A DNA stretch of 64,000 nucleotides from Psychrobacillus sp042885655 (GTDB lineage Bacteria > Bacillota > Bacilli > Bacillales_A > Planococcaceae), in assembly GCF_042885655.1 (NCBI RefSeq), contig NZ_JBHVRO010000004.1, positions 124,001 through 188,000 on the forward strand, given 5' to 3'. A program made the position numbers and the translations under genes. Every line of letters begins with the position of its first letter. Within the stretch, counting starts at the first letter, position 1. Under the pieces are notes generated by a model. It did no database searches and was not told where the DNA came from. It saw nothing but the letters and a program-made list of their open reading frames with translations. Below are positions 1 to 8,726 of this stretch, in pieces.

Positions 1-288
1 ACATTTAATGAAATCAACCAATCTGTATTAAGTATGCAAAAACAAATACATCATATTTCAGAGAGTTTTAATGTGACATTTAAACAAAGCAAAGAAATAA
101 ATAACTCGATAGAGCAAGTTGTTTTAATAGCAGAAGAGTCATCATCAGGTGTTGATCAAGTATCAGCCTCTATTCAACAATCGACTAGTGTAATGGGTGA
201 GATTGTAGCCTCTGCGGAATCTGTTGCAAAATTAGCTGAGGAGCTAAATCACTCTGTTATCCATTTTAAATTAAATGAAACGCAGTGA
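1..288 (+). CDS. Methyl-accepting chemotaxis protein, C-terminal fragment
   Basis: This is the last 95 codons of a gene that enters from the left edge; the frame is open from base 1 with no start in view. The translated tail is a long helix rich in Ser, Glu and Ala, with ASIQQSTSVMGEIVASAESV and a closing AKLAEELNHSVIHFKL, as at the end of bacterial chemoreceptor signalling domains. It resembles the tails of the two complete chemoreceptors in this window. In such proteins this part packs against the cytoplasmic four-helix bundle that controls CheA. The sensor and membrane parts lie outside the window, so the ligand cannot be guessed. A strong hairpin follows the stop. Confidence 0.85.
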   Translation, partial: TFNEINQSVLSMQKQIHHISESFNVTFKQSKEINNSIEQVVLIAEESSSGVDQVSASIQQSTSVMGEIVASAESVAKLAEELNHSVIHFKLNETQ

Positions 289-341
289 AATAGTTAATTT
301 ACTGGACTCCGTACGTTTGTAAATGGTTTAACTTAACTGAA

Positions 342-378
342 GAGGCTATCCCAAAAGTTATATTTTTGGGATAGCCTC
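342..378. terminator. Bidirectional hairpin terminator
   Basis: A 15-bp perfect stem (GAGGCTATCCCAAAA with its complement) and a 7-base loop lie between the convergent chemoreceptor and MFS genes. There are T-rich and A-rich stretches on the two sides, so it probably ends transcription in both directions. Confidence 0.8.
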
Positions 379-448
379 AATTTAAAAAAGTATAATTTAC
401 GATACCAGGTTCTTATTAATCTCTGAAGTACCGATCAATATTTTATGC

Positions 449-1939
449 TTACTTTGTAACCTCATTTTTTAGCTCAGTTTTAATTCCAGTTGTCCGCTTA
501 AGGAACAGGGATAGAATAAATGCGACAACAGCAATACCAGTAGAAACTAAAAATGCATCGTTTATTCCTGAAATTGTTGCTTCCATCGTCACATGTTGCT
601 GCAACTGTTGTAAAGCTTCTCCCGTAGGTGTAGCAGAAGAATTAGCCATAGCTTCTGATATCATTTCTTTCACATGTGTCGCCGTACGGTTAGACATAAT
701 TGTAACGAGTAAACTACCACCAATAGCACCAGACACTTGTTGAATTGTATTGTTCATAGCTGTACCATGTGGTGTTAAAACTGCTGGTATTTGATTTAAA
801 CCATTTGTCATAACAGGCATCATTACCATTGAAATACCTAACATACGAACAGAGTAAAGCACAACTAAATGAGTATAACTTGTTGAATCCGTTAGATGAC
901 TAAATAAGTATGTTGTAACAATAACAATTGCTAAACCTATATATGCCATGATTTTAGGTCCGAATTTATCAAAAATTTTACCTGTAATTGGCATCATGAT
1001 CCCCATTATTAAAGCCCCAGGTAGCATCAATAAACCAGAATCCATCGCAGAAATTCCACGAATATTTTGAAGGTAAATTGGCATTAACAACATAGCAGAA
1101 AACATGGCAATACTTAGTGTAACCGAAATGGCAGAAGATAGAGCAAACATTGGATACTTATAAACTCTGAAATCTAGCATCGGCTCGCTAAGTTTGAATT
1201 GTCTAAGGATCAAGGTAACTAATGAGAGTACCCCTACAATAATAGTTAAGTAAACACTTGGGGCAGACCAACCATGATTACCAGCAGTACTAAATCCATA
1301 TAAAATTCCACCGAAACCTAAAGCAGATAAAACAACGGATAGTACATCGATTTTATCATGGCTCTTCTCTTTCTTATCTTTTAATTTAAAGAATCCTAAA
1401 ATCCACACTAAAACCATAACTGGGACCATCATTAAGAATAACACTGTCCAATCATAGTGTTGAATGATCCAACCAGATAATGTTGGTCCAATAGCAGGAG
1501 CAAAAATCATTACAATTCCAAACATCCCCATAGCAGAACCACGTTTTTCAGGTGGAAATGTAGTAAATAATACAGTCATTAAAAGTGGCATAATCAATGC
1601 TGCTCCTGAACCCTGAATCATTCGAGCAGCTAGTAAAATTGGAAAACTTGGTGCAAATCCACCGATTAATGTACCAACTATGAATAACCCCATGGCAGTC
1701 AAGAACAAGCGTCTTGCTGTATTTTTTTTAATTAGGAATGCAGTGGTAGGTATGACAATACCATTCACTAACATGTAACCAGTCGACAACCATTGGACCG
1801 TAGAAGGACTGACATCAAATTCTTTCATAATGGAAGGTAGAGCGACGTTCAATAGTGTATTACTTAGAAGAGCTACGAATGCTCCAGTCATTAATATTGC
1901 TAACAAACCATACGACGGTTTTGTTTGTTTTTCAGACAT
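449..1939 (-). CDS. DHA2-type MFS multidrug exporter
   Basis: A 496-residue integral membrane protein with about 14 hydrophobic segments, the layout of the DHA2 (EmrB/QacA/LmrB) branch of the major facilitator superfamily, which exports drugs in exchange for protons. Family signs include the motif-C-like GIVMIFAPAIGPTLSG in segment 5 and AARMIQGSGAALIMP in segment 4. The start follows AAGGAGAT at a good distance. It is transcribed divergently from a TetR-type gene 193 bp away, and its promoter and a palindromic operator lie in that gap, so repression by the neighbour is likely. Substrates cannot be read from the sequence; toxic hydrophobic compounds are the usual guess for this family. Confidence 0.9.
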   Translation of the reverse strand: MSEKQTKPSYGLLAILMTGAFVALLSNTLLNVALPSIMKEFDVSPSTVQWLSTGYMLVNGIVIPTTAFLIKKNTARRLFLTAMGLFIVGTLIGGFAPSFPILLAARMIQGSGAALIMPLLMTVLFTTFPPEKRGSAMGMFGIVMIFAPAIGPTLSGWIIQHYDWTVLFLMMVPVMVLVWILGFFKLKDKKEKSHDKIDVLSVVLSALGFGGILYGFSTAGNHGWSAPSVYLTIIVGVLSLVTLILRQFKLSEPMLDFRVYKYPMFALSSAISVTLSIAMFSAMLLMPIYLQNIRGISAMDSGLLMLPGALIMGIMMPITGKIFDKFGPKIMAYIGLAIVIVTTYLFSHLTDSTSYTHLVVLYSVRMLGISMVMMPVMTNGLNQIPAVLTPHGTAMNNTIQQVSGAIGGSLLVTIMSNRTATHVKEMISEAMANSSATPTGEALQQLQQHVTMEATISGINDAFLVSTGIAVVAFILSLFLKRTTGIKTELKNEVTK

Positions 1940-1972
1940 ATAGTAATCTCCTTTTATTCTTTTGTACTAATA

Positions 1973-1986
1973 GTTCATTTATGAAC
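1973..1986. promoter_or_regulatory. Probable TetR-family operator
   Basis: GTTCATTTATGAAC is a perfect 6-2-6 inverted repeat just downstream of the deduced start of MFS transcription and upstream of its ribosome site. A repressor bound here would block the exporter. The divergent TetR protein is the natural candidate, but this assignment is inferred from position alone. Confidence 0.5.
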
Positions 1987-2005
1987 CTTTAGTTTTACAA
2001 AATTT

Positions 2006-2034
2006 ATAATACACCTTTGAAAATTAATTAGCAA
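2006..2034 (-). promoter_or_regulatory. SigA-type promoter of the MFS exporter gene
   Basis: On the minus strand, TTGCTA (2034-2029) and TATTAT (2011-2006) are separated by exactly 17 bp. The predicted transcription start near 1999 places the palindrome at 1973-1986 just inside the transcript. Confidence 0.6.
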
Positions 2035-2132
2035 GAAAAATATACAGTAAGTACAATAATATACTTATGGTATAATTTTGTTGTGCTATAATGATTATAT
2101 TAGAATGATTAATCTCTAAAGGAGTACAAGCG

Positions 2133-3035
2133 ATGAATAAGAAAAAAAGGAATGTCATAGATAAAGCGCATGAATTATTTATTGAACAAGGCTATCACGC
2201 TACGTCCATTCAAGATATTTTAAATCATAGCGGTATTTCAAAAGGGTCTTTTTATAATTATTTTTCTTCTAAAAGTGAACTGTTTAAAGCTGTGTTTAAT
2301 CTTATCCTGGAAAATATGCAAATGGAGAGAGACAAGCTACTCATCGGAGAAAGCGTTAGTGACATCAATATTTTCAAAGAGCAGATAAGTTTTGTAATGA
2401 AATTAAATAAAAAAAACAAATTAAATCAATTGATCGATGATGTGCTTGTATCAAGCGATCCAGATCTAATAAAATTCATAAAACAGTTCAAACTTGTGTT
2501 TTTACATTGGGTATATGAACGTTTTTTAGATATTTTTCCGCGTGACAAAGAAGTATATTTGATGGATTGTGCAGTTATTTTCACTGGTGTTATGCAAAAT
2601 ATTCTATATACGAGCCATGCTTTAAAAACAACTTTTAATATGAATGAAATGGTTAATTATTCGATGGACCGAGTAATAACAATTTTGGAGGACATAAGCA
2701 CAAAAGATATTCACTTATTTGAATCCCAAAAGTTAAATACATTATTGCCTCAATCTGATTATAATGATTTTTTTAACAATGAATTTTCAATTGCCACAGT
2801 GAATTTAAAAAAGGTAATCGAAAAAAGCTTTATTTTGGACGAGCAAAAAACGACAACTTATATAAATTTGTTGTATTTTATTCAAGAGGAGATTATGAAT
2901 AATAAAGAACCAAGAAACTTTTTGATAGAGAGCGCCTTATCTACGCTAAAAAGCACGGAGGAATTAAAAAATCTAACAGAGTATCTACAGTATGAGCACG
3001 TTTTAGCGAATATGAAGTATTATCCGATTTCATAA
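2133..3035 (+). CDS. TetR/AcrR-family transcriptional regulator
   Basis: A 300-residue protein with a classic TetR N-terminal DNA-binding domain: residues 1-55 carry AHELFIEQGYHATSIQDIL and then GISKGSFYNYFSSKSELFKAV, the helix-turn-helix recognition part. The remainder, about 240 residues, is longer than the usual ligand-binding domain of about 140, with an extra acidic, helical C-terminal part. The start follows AAAGGAG. Being divergent from an MFS drug exporter with a palindrome between them, it most likely represses that exporter, and perhaps itself, until a toxic ligand binds. A hairpin terminator follows the stop. Confidence 0.9.
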   Translation: MNKKKRNVIDKAHELFIEQGYHATSIQDILNHSGISKGSFYNYFSSKSELFKAVFNLILENMQMERDKLLIGESVSDINIFKEQISFVMKLNKKNKLNQLIDDVLVSSDPDLIKFIKQFKLVFLHWVYERFLDIFPRDKEVYLMDCAVIFTGVMQNILYTSHALKTTFNMNEMVNYSMDRVITILEDISTKDIHLFESQKLNTLLPQSDYNDFFNNEFSIATVNLKKVIEKSFILDEQKTTTYINLLYFIQEEIMNNKEPRNFLIESALSTLKSTEELKNLTEYLQYEHVLANMKYYPIS

Positions 3036-3046
3036 CCACATTTTCA

Positions 3047-3092
3047 AAAAAGCTGTTTAACTAAGGAAAAATCCTAGTTGAACAGCTTTTTC
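3047..3092 (+). terminator. Hairpin terminator after the TetR gene
   Basis: A near-perfect stem of about 19 bp (AAAAGCTGTT... with ...AACAGCTTTT) and a short A-rich loop, ending in a T run. Confidence 0.85.
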
Positions 3093-3240
3093 ATACACTT
3101 TTGTAAATTGCTTGCTAATAAGATATCGTTAATGTTTCGACTTCGAGACAAATAAGTAGTAATTGAATTTATTATTATGATAAAATATCTAATTGTTGCA
3201 ACGTTATATTAATCATATAAACTATTGGAGGAAATAAATA

Positions 3241-3885
3241 ATGAATATTTTAGTAGTTAAAGCAAATAACCGTCCAGCTTCGGAAGCGATATCAAGCAGA
3301 ATGTATGAAACATTTATGGAAGAAGTAAAAGAGGCACAAGGTCTTAACGTAACAACTTTCGACGTGTTTGCAGAAGATATGCCATACTTCGGTCAAGACT
3401 TATTCAATGCATTTGGAAAAATGCAAAACTCAGAGGAATTATCAGATGTAGAGCAACGTATTTTAGCTGCTAAACAAAAAGCAATGGATGCTTTAACAGC
3501 AGCAGATGTAGTAGTTTTCGCTTTTCCACTTTGGAACCTAACAATCCCAGCGGCATTACAAACATTTGTTGATTATACGTATCAAGCAGGTTATGCATTT
3601 AAATATAGTCCAGAAGGTCAATTAATTAGTTTAATGCCTGAGAAAAAAGCGATTATCTTAAGTGCACGTGGTGGTATTTACTCTACTCCAGAAACAGCAC
3701 CTATGGAAATGGCTGCAACTTATATGCGCAATGTTTTTGGAGGCGTATTCGGAATGTCAGTGGAAGAAGTTATTATTGAGGGTCACAATGCAATGAGAGA
3801 CCAAGCGGATCAAATTATTGCTGATGGACTTGAAAAAGTAACTGCTATTGCAAAATCATTATCTGCAGTACCTGCTAAAGCTTAA
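3241..3885 (+). CDS. azoR: FMN-dependent NADH-azoreductase
   Basis: A 214-residue flavodoxin-fold protein of the AzoR/AcpD family, cytoplasmic quinone and azo reductases that use FMN and NADH for two-electron reduction. Visible features are the N-terminal beta strand ILVVKANNRPA, the FMN-contacting FPLWNLTIPAALQTFVDY around residues 97-114, and SARGGIYS around residue 140. Length is as usual for the family. AGGAGG lies 9 bases before the ATG. It is monocistronic, bounded by terminators on both sides. Together with the MarR / oxidoreductase pair to its right it suggests a block that handles quinones or electrophiles. Physiological substrates are unknown. Confidence 0.93.
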   Translation: MNILVVKANNRPASEAISSRMYETFMEEVKEAQGLNVTTFDVFAEDMPYFGQDLFNAFGKMQNSEELSDVEQRILAAKQKAMDALTAADVVVFAFPLWNLTIPAALQTFVDYTYQAGYAFKYSPEGQLISLMPEKKAIILSARGGIYSTPETAPMEMAATYMRNVFGGVFGMSVEEVIIEGHNAMRDQADQIIADGLEKVTAIAKSLSAVPAKA

Positions 3886-3896
3886 TATAAATAAGT

Positions 3897-3935
3897 AATC
3901 CCTCTTTGTTTATAAAAACAGAGAGGGATTTTTTA
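3897..3935 (+). terminator. Terminator after azoR
   Basis: AATCCCTCT pairs with AGAGGGATT, followed by a T run. It may also serve the convergent MarR gene. Confidence 0.85.
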
Positions 3936-3964
3936 TATGGACTTCCTTCGAAGGCCATTTCCTC

Positions 3965-4429
3965 TTAGGAAAAGGGATCATTTTTTTCTTTAAGTATACT
4001 AAGTATGGTTAAAAACTGTTTTCGTTGTTCTTCTGATAAAGGTTTCAGTAATTTTTCTGCTGCTACACCCATACCGGTACGGGCTTTCTTTATCTGAGGG
4101 CGTGCTATTTCGGTTAATTGTAGTAATGTAGCTCGGCGATCTTCTGGATCTGGCAGACGAATGAGCAGTTCTTCTTTTTCGAGAGTTTCAACATATTGCG
4201 TAACAGTTCGAGGTTGTATTCCAATTTGTTTGGCAATATCATTCATTCGGATATTTGGATTTTCTTCAAGGGCGATAAGAAATCTGAGCCTTGGCCCTGT
4301 TAGGTAATCAGGAATGCCATAATTAGCAATATGTTTTTCGAATTGTTGGTGTAAAAGGTGATTTGTTTTAAAAAGTATTTGTAATAGATCGCTTACTGTA
4401 GGGACTTCTGATTGTACCATAGATGACAT
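3965..4429 (-). CDS. MarR-family transcriptional regulator
   Basis: A 154-residue winged-helix protein. Residues about 60-110 hold the MarR core: IRMNDIAKQIGIQPRTVTQY as recognition helix region, then the wing with LPDPEDRRATLLQLT, where the D-x-R-R motif is diagnostic. Flanking helices would form the dimer. It is divergent from a quinone-oxidoreductase-like gene, and the gap holds a long perfect palindrome plus a second partial copy. It therefore probably represses both itself and the oxidoreductase. I see no conserved single N-terminal Cys of the OhrR/YodB type, so a redox-sensing mechanism is not evident. Confidence 0.9.
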   Translation of the reverse strand: MSSMVQSEVPTVSDLLQILFKTNHLLHQQFEKHIANYGIPDYLTGPRLRFLIALEENPNIRMNDIAKQIGIQPRTVTQYVETLEKEELLIRLPDPEDRRATLLQLTEIARPQIKKARTGMGVAAEKLLKPLSEEQRKQFLTILSILKEKNDPFS

Positions 4430-4448
4430 TCTCCTTGACGTATTTTTA

Positions 4449-4491
4449 TATACTGAGTATACTCAGTATATTGTGTTGGTGAGTATACTCA
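4449..4491. promoter_or_regulatory. Paired palindromic MarR operators
   Basis: Positions 4449-4470 form a perfect 22-bp palindrome centred on GAGTATACTC. The 12-bp core TGAGTATACTCA is repeated exactly at 4480-4491, with the two centres 26 bp apart. Both lie in the gap between the divergent MarR and oxidoreductase genes, so they are most likely binding sites for that MarR dimer. Confidence 0.75.
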
Positions 4492-4570
4492 GTAAGTATC
4501 ATATTACGTCATTAAACAATTTATTCAAAGAGAAAAGACCATAAAAATAAATAAGAGGAAGTGTTGTTAG

Positions 4571-5500
4571 ATGATGAACGAGATGGAAGCAGTTCGTTAT
4601 AGTCAATTCGGTGGTCCTGAAGTATTGAAGGTAGAGCGAGTGAAACGACCAGAGCCAAAGGAAGAGGAAGTGCTTGTTTGTATTCATTCCTCAGGTGTTT
4701 TGCCAATAGATTGGAAAATACGTCAAGGATGGATGCCGATGCCAGTGCACTTTCCTGTTATTCCAGGTAGCGCATTTGCAGGAGTAATCGAAAAAGTAGG
4801 AACGAGTGTTACCGAGTTTAAAGTAGGGCAAGAAGTGTTTGGACGGACCACGAATGGATCTTACGCAGCTTATACGACTGTTTCAACCAGCACTCTTGCG
4901 TTAAAGCCTAAATCGATTGGGTTCGATGAGGCAGCGGCGATATCAGGTGGTGCAACGACTGCTTGGCAAGTGTTGTTCAATGATGGCAATATAAAAACAG
5001 GAGATCGGATTTTGATTCACGGGGCTGCGGGTGGTGTTGGACTGTTTGCGGTACAGTTTGCAAAGTGGAAAGGAGCACATGTGACGGCTACTGCTGGACC
5101 GGCTAACTTAGATTACGTTCGTTCTATAGGAGCAGATGCGGTTATTGATTATACTTCAACTCAATTTGAAAAGGTCGTTCAAGATATGGATTTCGTATTA
5201 GACACCGTTGGAGGTGAGACACTTGAAAAATCCTGGTCGGTCATTAGACAAGGCGGAGCGCTAATTTCGATAGCAGGTCAACCATCTTTAGAGAGAGCTC
5301 AAGAAGAGGGAGTTAGATTAATAAAACCAAGCCGAGCATTTGCTAAAAAAGATTTAGAAACTATTGCGAAACTAATGGATGAAGGTAAGGTTAAAGGATT
5401 TGTTGGACAAAAGTTTTCTTTACATGAAGTTGCACAAGCTCATGAGCTTAGCCAACGTGGGCATGGACGCGGACGAATCATACTACAAATAGTTGAATAA
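4571..5500 (+). CDS. Zinc-less quinone oxidoreductase-like MDR protein
   Basis: A 309-residue medium-chain dehydrogenase/reductase of the NADPH:quinone oxidoreductase group. The N-terminal GroES-like part includes the GGPEVLKVE start and PVIPGSAFAGVIEKVG; the Rossmann part has IHGAAGGVGLFAVQFAKWKG near residue 150, where AAGGVG binds NADP. The zinc-ligand Cys and His residues of alcohol dehydrogenases are absent, as expected for quinone reductases. Two adjacent ATG codons (4571 and 4574) follow AGAGGAAG; a third at 4583 is possible. It lies behind the MarR operators and is probably induced by the compound that MarR senses. Confidence 0.88.
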   Translation: MMNEMEAVRYSQFGGPEVLKVERVKRPEPKEEEVLVCIHSSGVLPIDWKIRQGWMPMPVHFPVIPGSAFAGVIEKVGTSVTEFKVGQEVFGRTTNGSYAAYTTVSTSTLALKPKSIGFDEAAAISGGATTAWQVLFNDGNIKTGDRILIHGAAGGVGLFAVQFAKWKGAHVTATAGPANLDYVRSIGADAVIDYTSTQFEKVVQDMDFVLDTVGGETLEKSWSVIRQGGALISIAGQPSLERAQEEGVRLIKPSRAFAKKDLETIAKLMDEGKVKGFVGQKFSLHEVAQAHELSQRGHGRGRIILQIVE

Positions 5501-5517
5501 TAAAAATTCATTATGAC

Positions 5518-5555
5518 ACCAGGTTCTTATTGAGTTGTGTTAGAACCTGGTATCG
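5518..5555. terminator. Terminator between convergent genes
   Basis: ACCAGGTTCT pairs with AGAACCTGGT around a 14-base loop, between the oxidoreductase gene and the convergent ecfT. The right arm extended to 5555 is the exact reverse complement of 400-413 after the MFS gene. Confidence 0.65.
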
Positions 5556-5566
5556 AATATTTCGTA

Positions 5567-6397
5567 TTAAACAAATGGATTATAAAAACGTCCATCATTT
5601 ATGAACATGAAAATAAGCATTAATATGAAAAAAAGAAAAGTAATGAAGATAGCGATAAAATCTCTCGATTTAAATTCCTTATAACTGTACCATGTTCGCT
5701 TTTTCAACTTTCCGAAGCCACGTAAATCCATTGTATTACTAACTATTTCGATGCGATCCAAACTCGAAAAAATAAGTGGTAAGATTATGGAGCTAGCATT
5801 CTTTATCCTTTTCCCCAATTTTTCGTTCCGAGACATATCCACACCACGCGCTTGTTTTGATCGTGCAATCGTTTTGAAATCGCGTTGAATATCCGGAATA
5901 TACCTTAAAGCGATTGATACCGAATAGGCAAGGCGATAACTTACGCCTACACGATTTAATGATGCTGCAAATTCACTCGGGTGTGTCGTCACTAGGAACA
6001 GTAAAGCGGGAGGGATGACCGCAAAATATTTCAGTGTAATATTTAGTTGATAAAATAGCTGCTCTAAAGTAATTGAATAGCGTCCAATTGAACCGGTGAT
6101 CGGGTGAGAAGTTCCGTAGATTACTGTTCCATGCTGAGGTGCAAATAAATAAATTGCAATATTGTTAAGCAATAAGAAAAATAAAATGAATCCTAGTACA
6201 AAACTAATTTCTTTCATTTTTATTTTAGATGCGTAAAATAGAACAAAGCTTGCAATCAAAATGAATAACAAAAATCGAGTATCGTATGTAAACATCACAG
6301 CAGAAGACCAAAGGAGAAAACAAATTAGTTTTGTCGCTCCAGTTAGACGGTGAATGATTGAATCTCGCTCAATATAGCTCAGTAGTTCGTTGTTCAC
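5567..6397 (-). CDS. ecfT: ECF transporter transmembrane component EcfT
   Basis: The T component of an energy-coupling factor importer, about 276 residues. It has several hydrophobic segments in the N-terminal half, two near the C-terminus, and the coupling-helix signatures ARSKQARGVDMS and VSNTMDLRGFG, the A-R-G type motifs that plug into the two ATPases. I start it at GTG 6397, because GGGAGGTG lies 7 bases before it; the frame is open further upstream without a good site. It overlaps the ATPase gene by 29 bp, so the two are translationally linked. It would form the membrane scaffold with the fused ATPase and S component encoded upstream. Confidence 0.92.
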   Translation of the reverse strand: MNNELLSYIERDSIIHRLTGATKLICFLLWSSAVMFTYDTRFLLFILIASFVLFYASKIKMKEISFVLGFILFFLLLNNIAIYLFAPQHGTVIYGTSHPITGSIGRYSITLEQLFYQLNITLKYFAVIPPALLFLVTTHPSEFAASLNRVGVSYRLAYSVSIALRYIPDIQRDFKTIARSKQARGVDMSRNEKLGKRIKNASSIILPLIFSSLDRIEIVSNTMDLRGFGKLKKRTWYSYKEFKSRDFIAIFITFLFFILMLIFMFINDGRFYNPFV

Positions 6398-8102
6398 TGG
6401 CGCGCACCTCCCGATCGTATTGAATAAATTGCTCAACAAAATGTGGAGGTTCCGAGATGTTCAAGTGTTTCGCTAATTCATATAATGAAGATTCCTTTAA
6501 ATTTGCTTCTTTAATAAGCTCGGGGTTAGATAAAATGTGAGCCGGAGAAGCATCCGCTATTATCTCCCCGCTAGATAATACAATTGATCGATTTGTGTAC
6601 TCCGTCATTAAATGCATATCATGCGTAATGAGAATAATAGCTATTCCATTCTTAGTAAGTTCCTCTAAAAACGTCATTAATTCTGTTGTATGCTTATAAT
6701 CTTGACCTGCAGTTGGTTCATCTAGCAACATTATAGAGGGCTTCATGACTAAGATTGTCGCTATAGACAATCGTTTTTTCTGTCCATAGCTAAGAGCAGT
6801 GATTGGCCAATTTCTAAATGGATATAACCCGCAAATCTTTAGTGTATCTTCTACTCGCGTTTTAAGTTCAGCTTCAGAAACATTTTTTTGAGCTAGGCCA
6901 AATGCAACTTCTTCAGATACAATTTGCTTTGAAAACATATGATTTGGATTTTGTAGTACAAATCCTACTCGCTCTGCACGTTCTTTTATAGAGTCCTTTT
7001 TTGCGTCGATATTTCCAAAATAAATGGCTCCTTCATTTGGTTTTTCAAACCCACAAATAAGTGACGAGAGAGTGGATTTACCTGCACCATTTGCACCGAC
7101 AAGACTAATCATTTCACCTTTATGTAATTTAAATGAAACGTTTTTTATAGTATTTGTTTTATGTGGGTAGTGAAAACTAATATTCTCTAGGGATAATACG
7201 GTTTCTTCCTCTTTTACTTTTGAGGTTAAAGAATATCCCTTGTTATACCAATTTGCTAATTTTTCTTGGAACGACTTTATTACTAACTCATCTACGTTGG
7301 TTAATGCCATCTCTTGCGTTAACTCACATCCTGCATACTTTAAAGCTTTAATGTAGAGTGGCTCTCGAATCCAATTTTCCGCCAATAGTGATCCCGCAAG
7401 AACTTCATTTGGTGTCACATCTGCAATGATTCGCCCGTGATTCATTAAAATAATTCGATCCAATGGCTGTGATAATACATCTTCAAATCGGTGTTCAACG
7501 ATGATAATCGTTTTATTCGACTCTTTTTGAAGTTTATCTATTAATGCCATTGTCTTTTTTCCAGAAGCGGGGTCAAGATTTGCAAGAGGTTCGTCGAATA
7601 ATAGAACTTCGATATTATTTACAAGAACACCAGCTAACGCTACTCGTTGCTTTTGTCCTCCTGATAATTCATGAATCCGTGCATTCAAATGGGTAGATAT
7701 ATGGACAAGATCAGCTGCTTTTTGAACTTGCTTTTTCATCTCTCCTAGAGCAATGTTATTATTTTCTAATGCGAATGCAATATCTTCAGCAACGGTTAAC
7801 CCAATAAACTGTCCATCTGTATCCTGAAGAACAGTACCGACTGTTTTTGAAATAGAAAAGAGGTCAAGTTCACTTGTCTCTTTTCCACTAATCTTGAGGC
7901 TACCTGAAATTTCGCCTTTGTATGCAAAAGGAACAAGCCCGTTCAAACAATGAACGAGCGTGCTCTTTCCTGAACCAGAAGGGCCGACAATGCAAATCTT
8001 CTCCCCTTCATAAATAGTTAAATTTATATTGTGGAGCGTTGGTTTTACTTGGCTATTATATTGAAAGCTATAATCTTTAAACTCGATAACTGGCTTTTTC
8101 AT
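6369..8102 (-). CDS. Fused double ATPase (EcfA1-A2 type) of an ECF importer
   Basis: A 577-residue protein with two complete ABC ATPase domains in one chain, as in YkoD-like proteins. Domain 1 (about residues 1-245) has Walker A GPSGSGKST, signature LSGGQKQR and Walker B VLLFDEP. Domain 2 (about 300-540) has GANGAGKST, the altered signature LSYGQKKR and IMLLDEP. A linker of about 50 residues joins them. It powers the importer made with EcfT and the S component. AAGGAGAT lies before the ATG. The second signature with Tyr in place of Gly is common in ECF ATPases, so both sites may still work. The substrate is set by the S component. Confidence 0.93.
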   Translation of the reverse strand: MKKPVIEFKDYSFQYNSQVKPTLHNINLTIYEGEKICIVGPSGSGKSTLVHCLNGLVPFAYKGEISGSLKISGKETSELDLFSISKTVGTVLQDTDGQFIGLTVAEDIAFALENNNIALGEMKKQVQKAADLVHISTHLNARIHELSGGQKQRVALAGVLVNNIEVLLFDEPLANLDPASGKKTMALIDKLQKESNKTIIIVEHRFEDVLSQPLDRIILMNHGRIIADVTPNEVLAGSLLAENWIREPLYIKALKYAGCELTQEMALTNVDELVIKSFQEKLANWYNKGYSLTSKVKEEETVLSLENISFHYPHKTNTIKNVSFKLHKGEMISLVGANGAGKSTLSSLICGFEKPNEGAIYFGNIDAKKDSIKERAERVGFVLQNPNHMFSKQIVSEEVAFGLAQKNVSEAELKTRVEDTLKICGLYPFRNWPITALSYGQKKRLSIATILVMKPSIMLLDEPTAGQDYKHTTELMTFLEELTKNGIAIILITHDMHLMTEYTNRSIVLSSGEIIADASPAHILSNPELIKEANLKESSLYELAKHLNISEPPHFVEQFIQYDREVRASEQRTTELY

Positions 8103-8120
8103 GCAAATCTCCTTGTATAC

Positions 8121-8678
8121 TTAATCCTCGTAGCTTAGACTTCCTTTTTTCGTTCTTGTTTTTGCATAAGCAGTTAACAAAATTGTTCCGAGTACTGCAA
8201 CAGTACCGATATTCCAAATACCTGCTACGATTCCTTGTGTAAAGACTTTATTTGCAGGTTCAGCGTAAATTAGGATATCAAGTCCCGGTGCAACTAAGAA
8301 CCAAGCAATCATTTGGACAATTACTTGAACGACGTTAAACATTATAATTTTTTTAACACCAAATTCTCCATTTTCAACTGAGAAATGTTTATAAAATATA
8401 CCGATACCAAGTCCAACAAATGCAGAAGTGATTACCCAACTCCACCAAATAGAACCGTATGAAGTCAAATCATTCAATGCATGACCGATTAACCCGACAA
8501 ATAAACCTGCAATTGGACCAAAAAGAACAGCGATAAGTGCTAAAAACGCATAAGCAGTTTGAATTGTCGTATTTGGGATCCCCGTAGGAATCGCTACAAA
8601 TTTTGCTAAAATAAGAAACACAGCTGCGCCAATACCGATGGCAACGATTGTCTTTGTTGAAAAGATAGACTTTTTCAT
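8121..8678 (-). CDS. ECF importer S component, UPF0397 family
   Basis: A 185-residue hydrophobic protein with five to six membrane segments, of the family often labelled ECF-type riboflavin transporter S component (UPF0397, Pfam ECF-ribofla_trS). Recognisable parts are GIPNTTIQTAYAFLALIAVL and GPIAGLFVGLIGHALNDL. It sits between the SAM hydrolase gene and the fused ATPase in one operon behind a methionine-specific T-box. The context therefore argues for a methionine-related substrate (SAM, a SAM derivative or a methionine precursor) rather than riboflavin. GGGAG precedes the ATG. The family assignment is firm; the substrate is inference. Confidence 0.85.
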   Translation of the reverse strand: MKKSIFSTKTIVAIGIGAAVFLILAKFVAIPTGIPNTTIQTAYAFLALIAVLFGPIAGLFVGLIGHALNDLTSYGSIWWSWVITSAFVGLGIGIFYKHFSVENGEFGVKKIIMFNVVQVIVQMIAWFLVAPGLDILIYAEPANKVFTQGIVAGIWNIGTVAVLGTILLTAYAKTRTKKGSLSYED

Positions 8679-8726
8679 TCATCATTCTCCCTTACTTTTT
8701 ATATTTATTTTACCAGTTATCACTAA

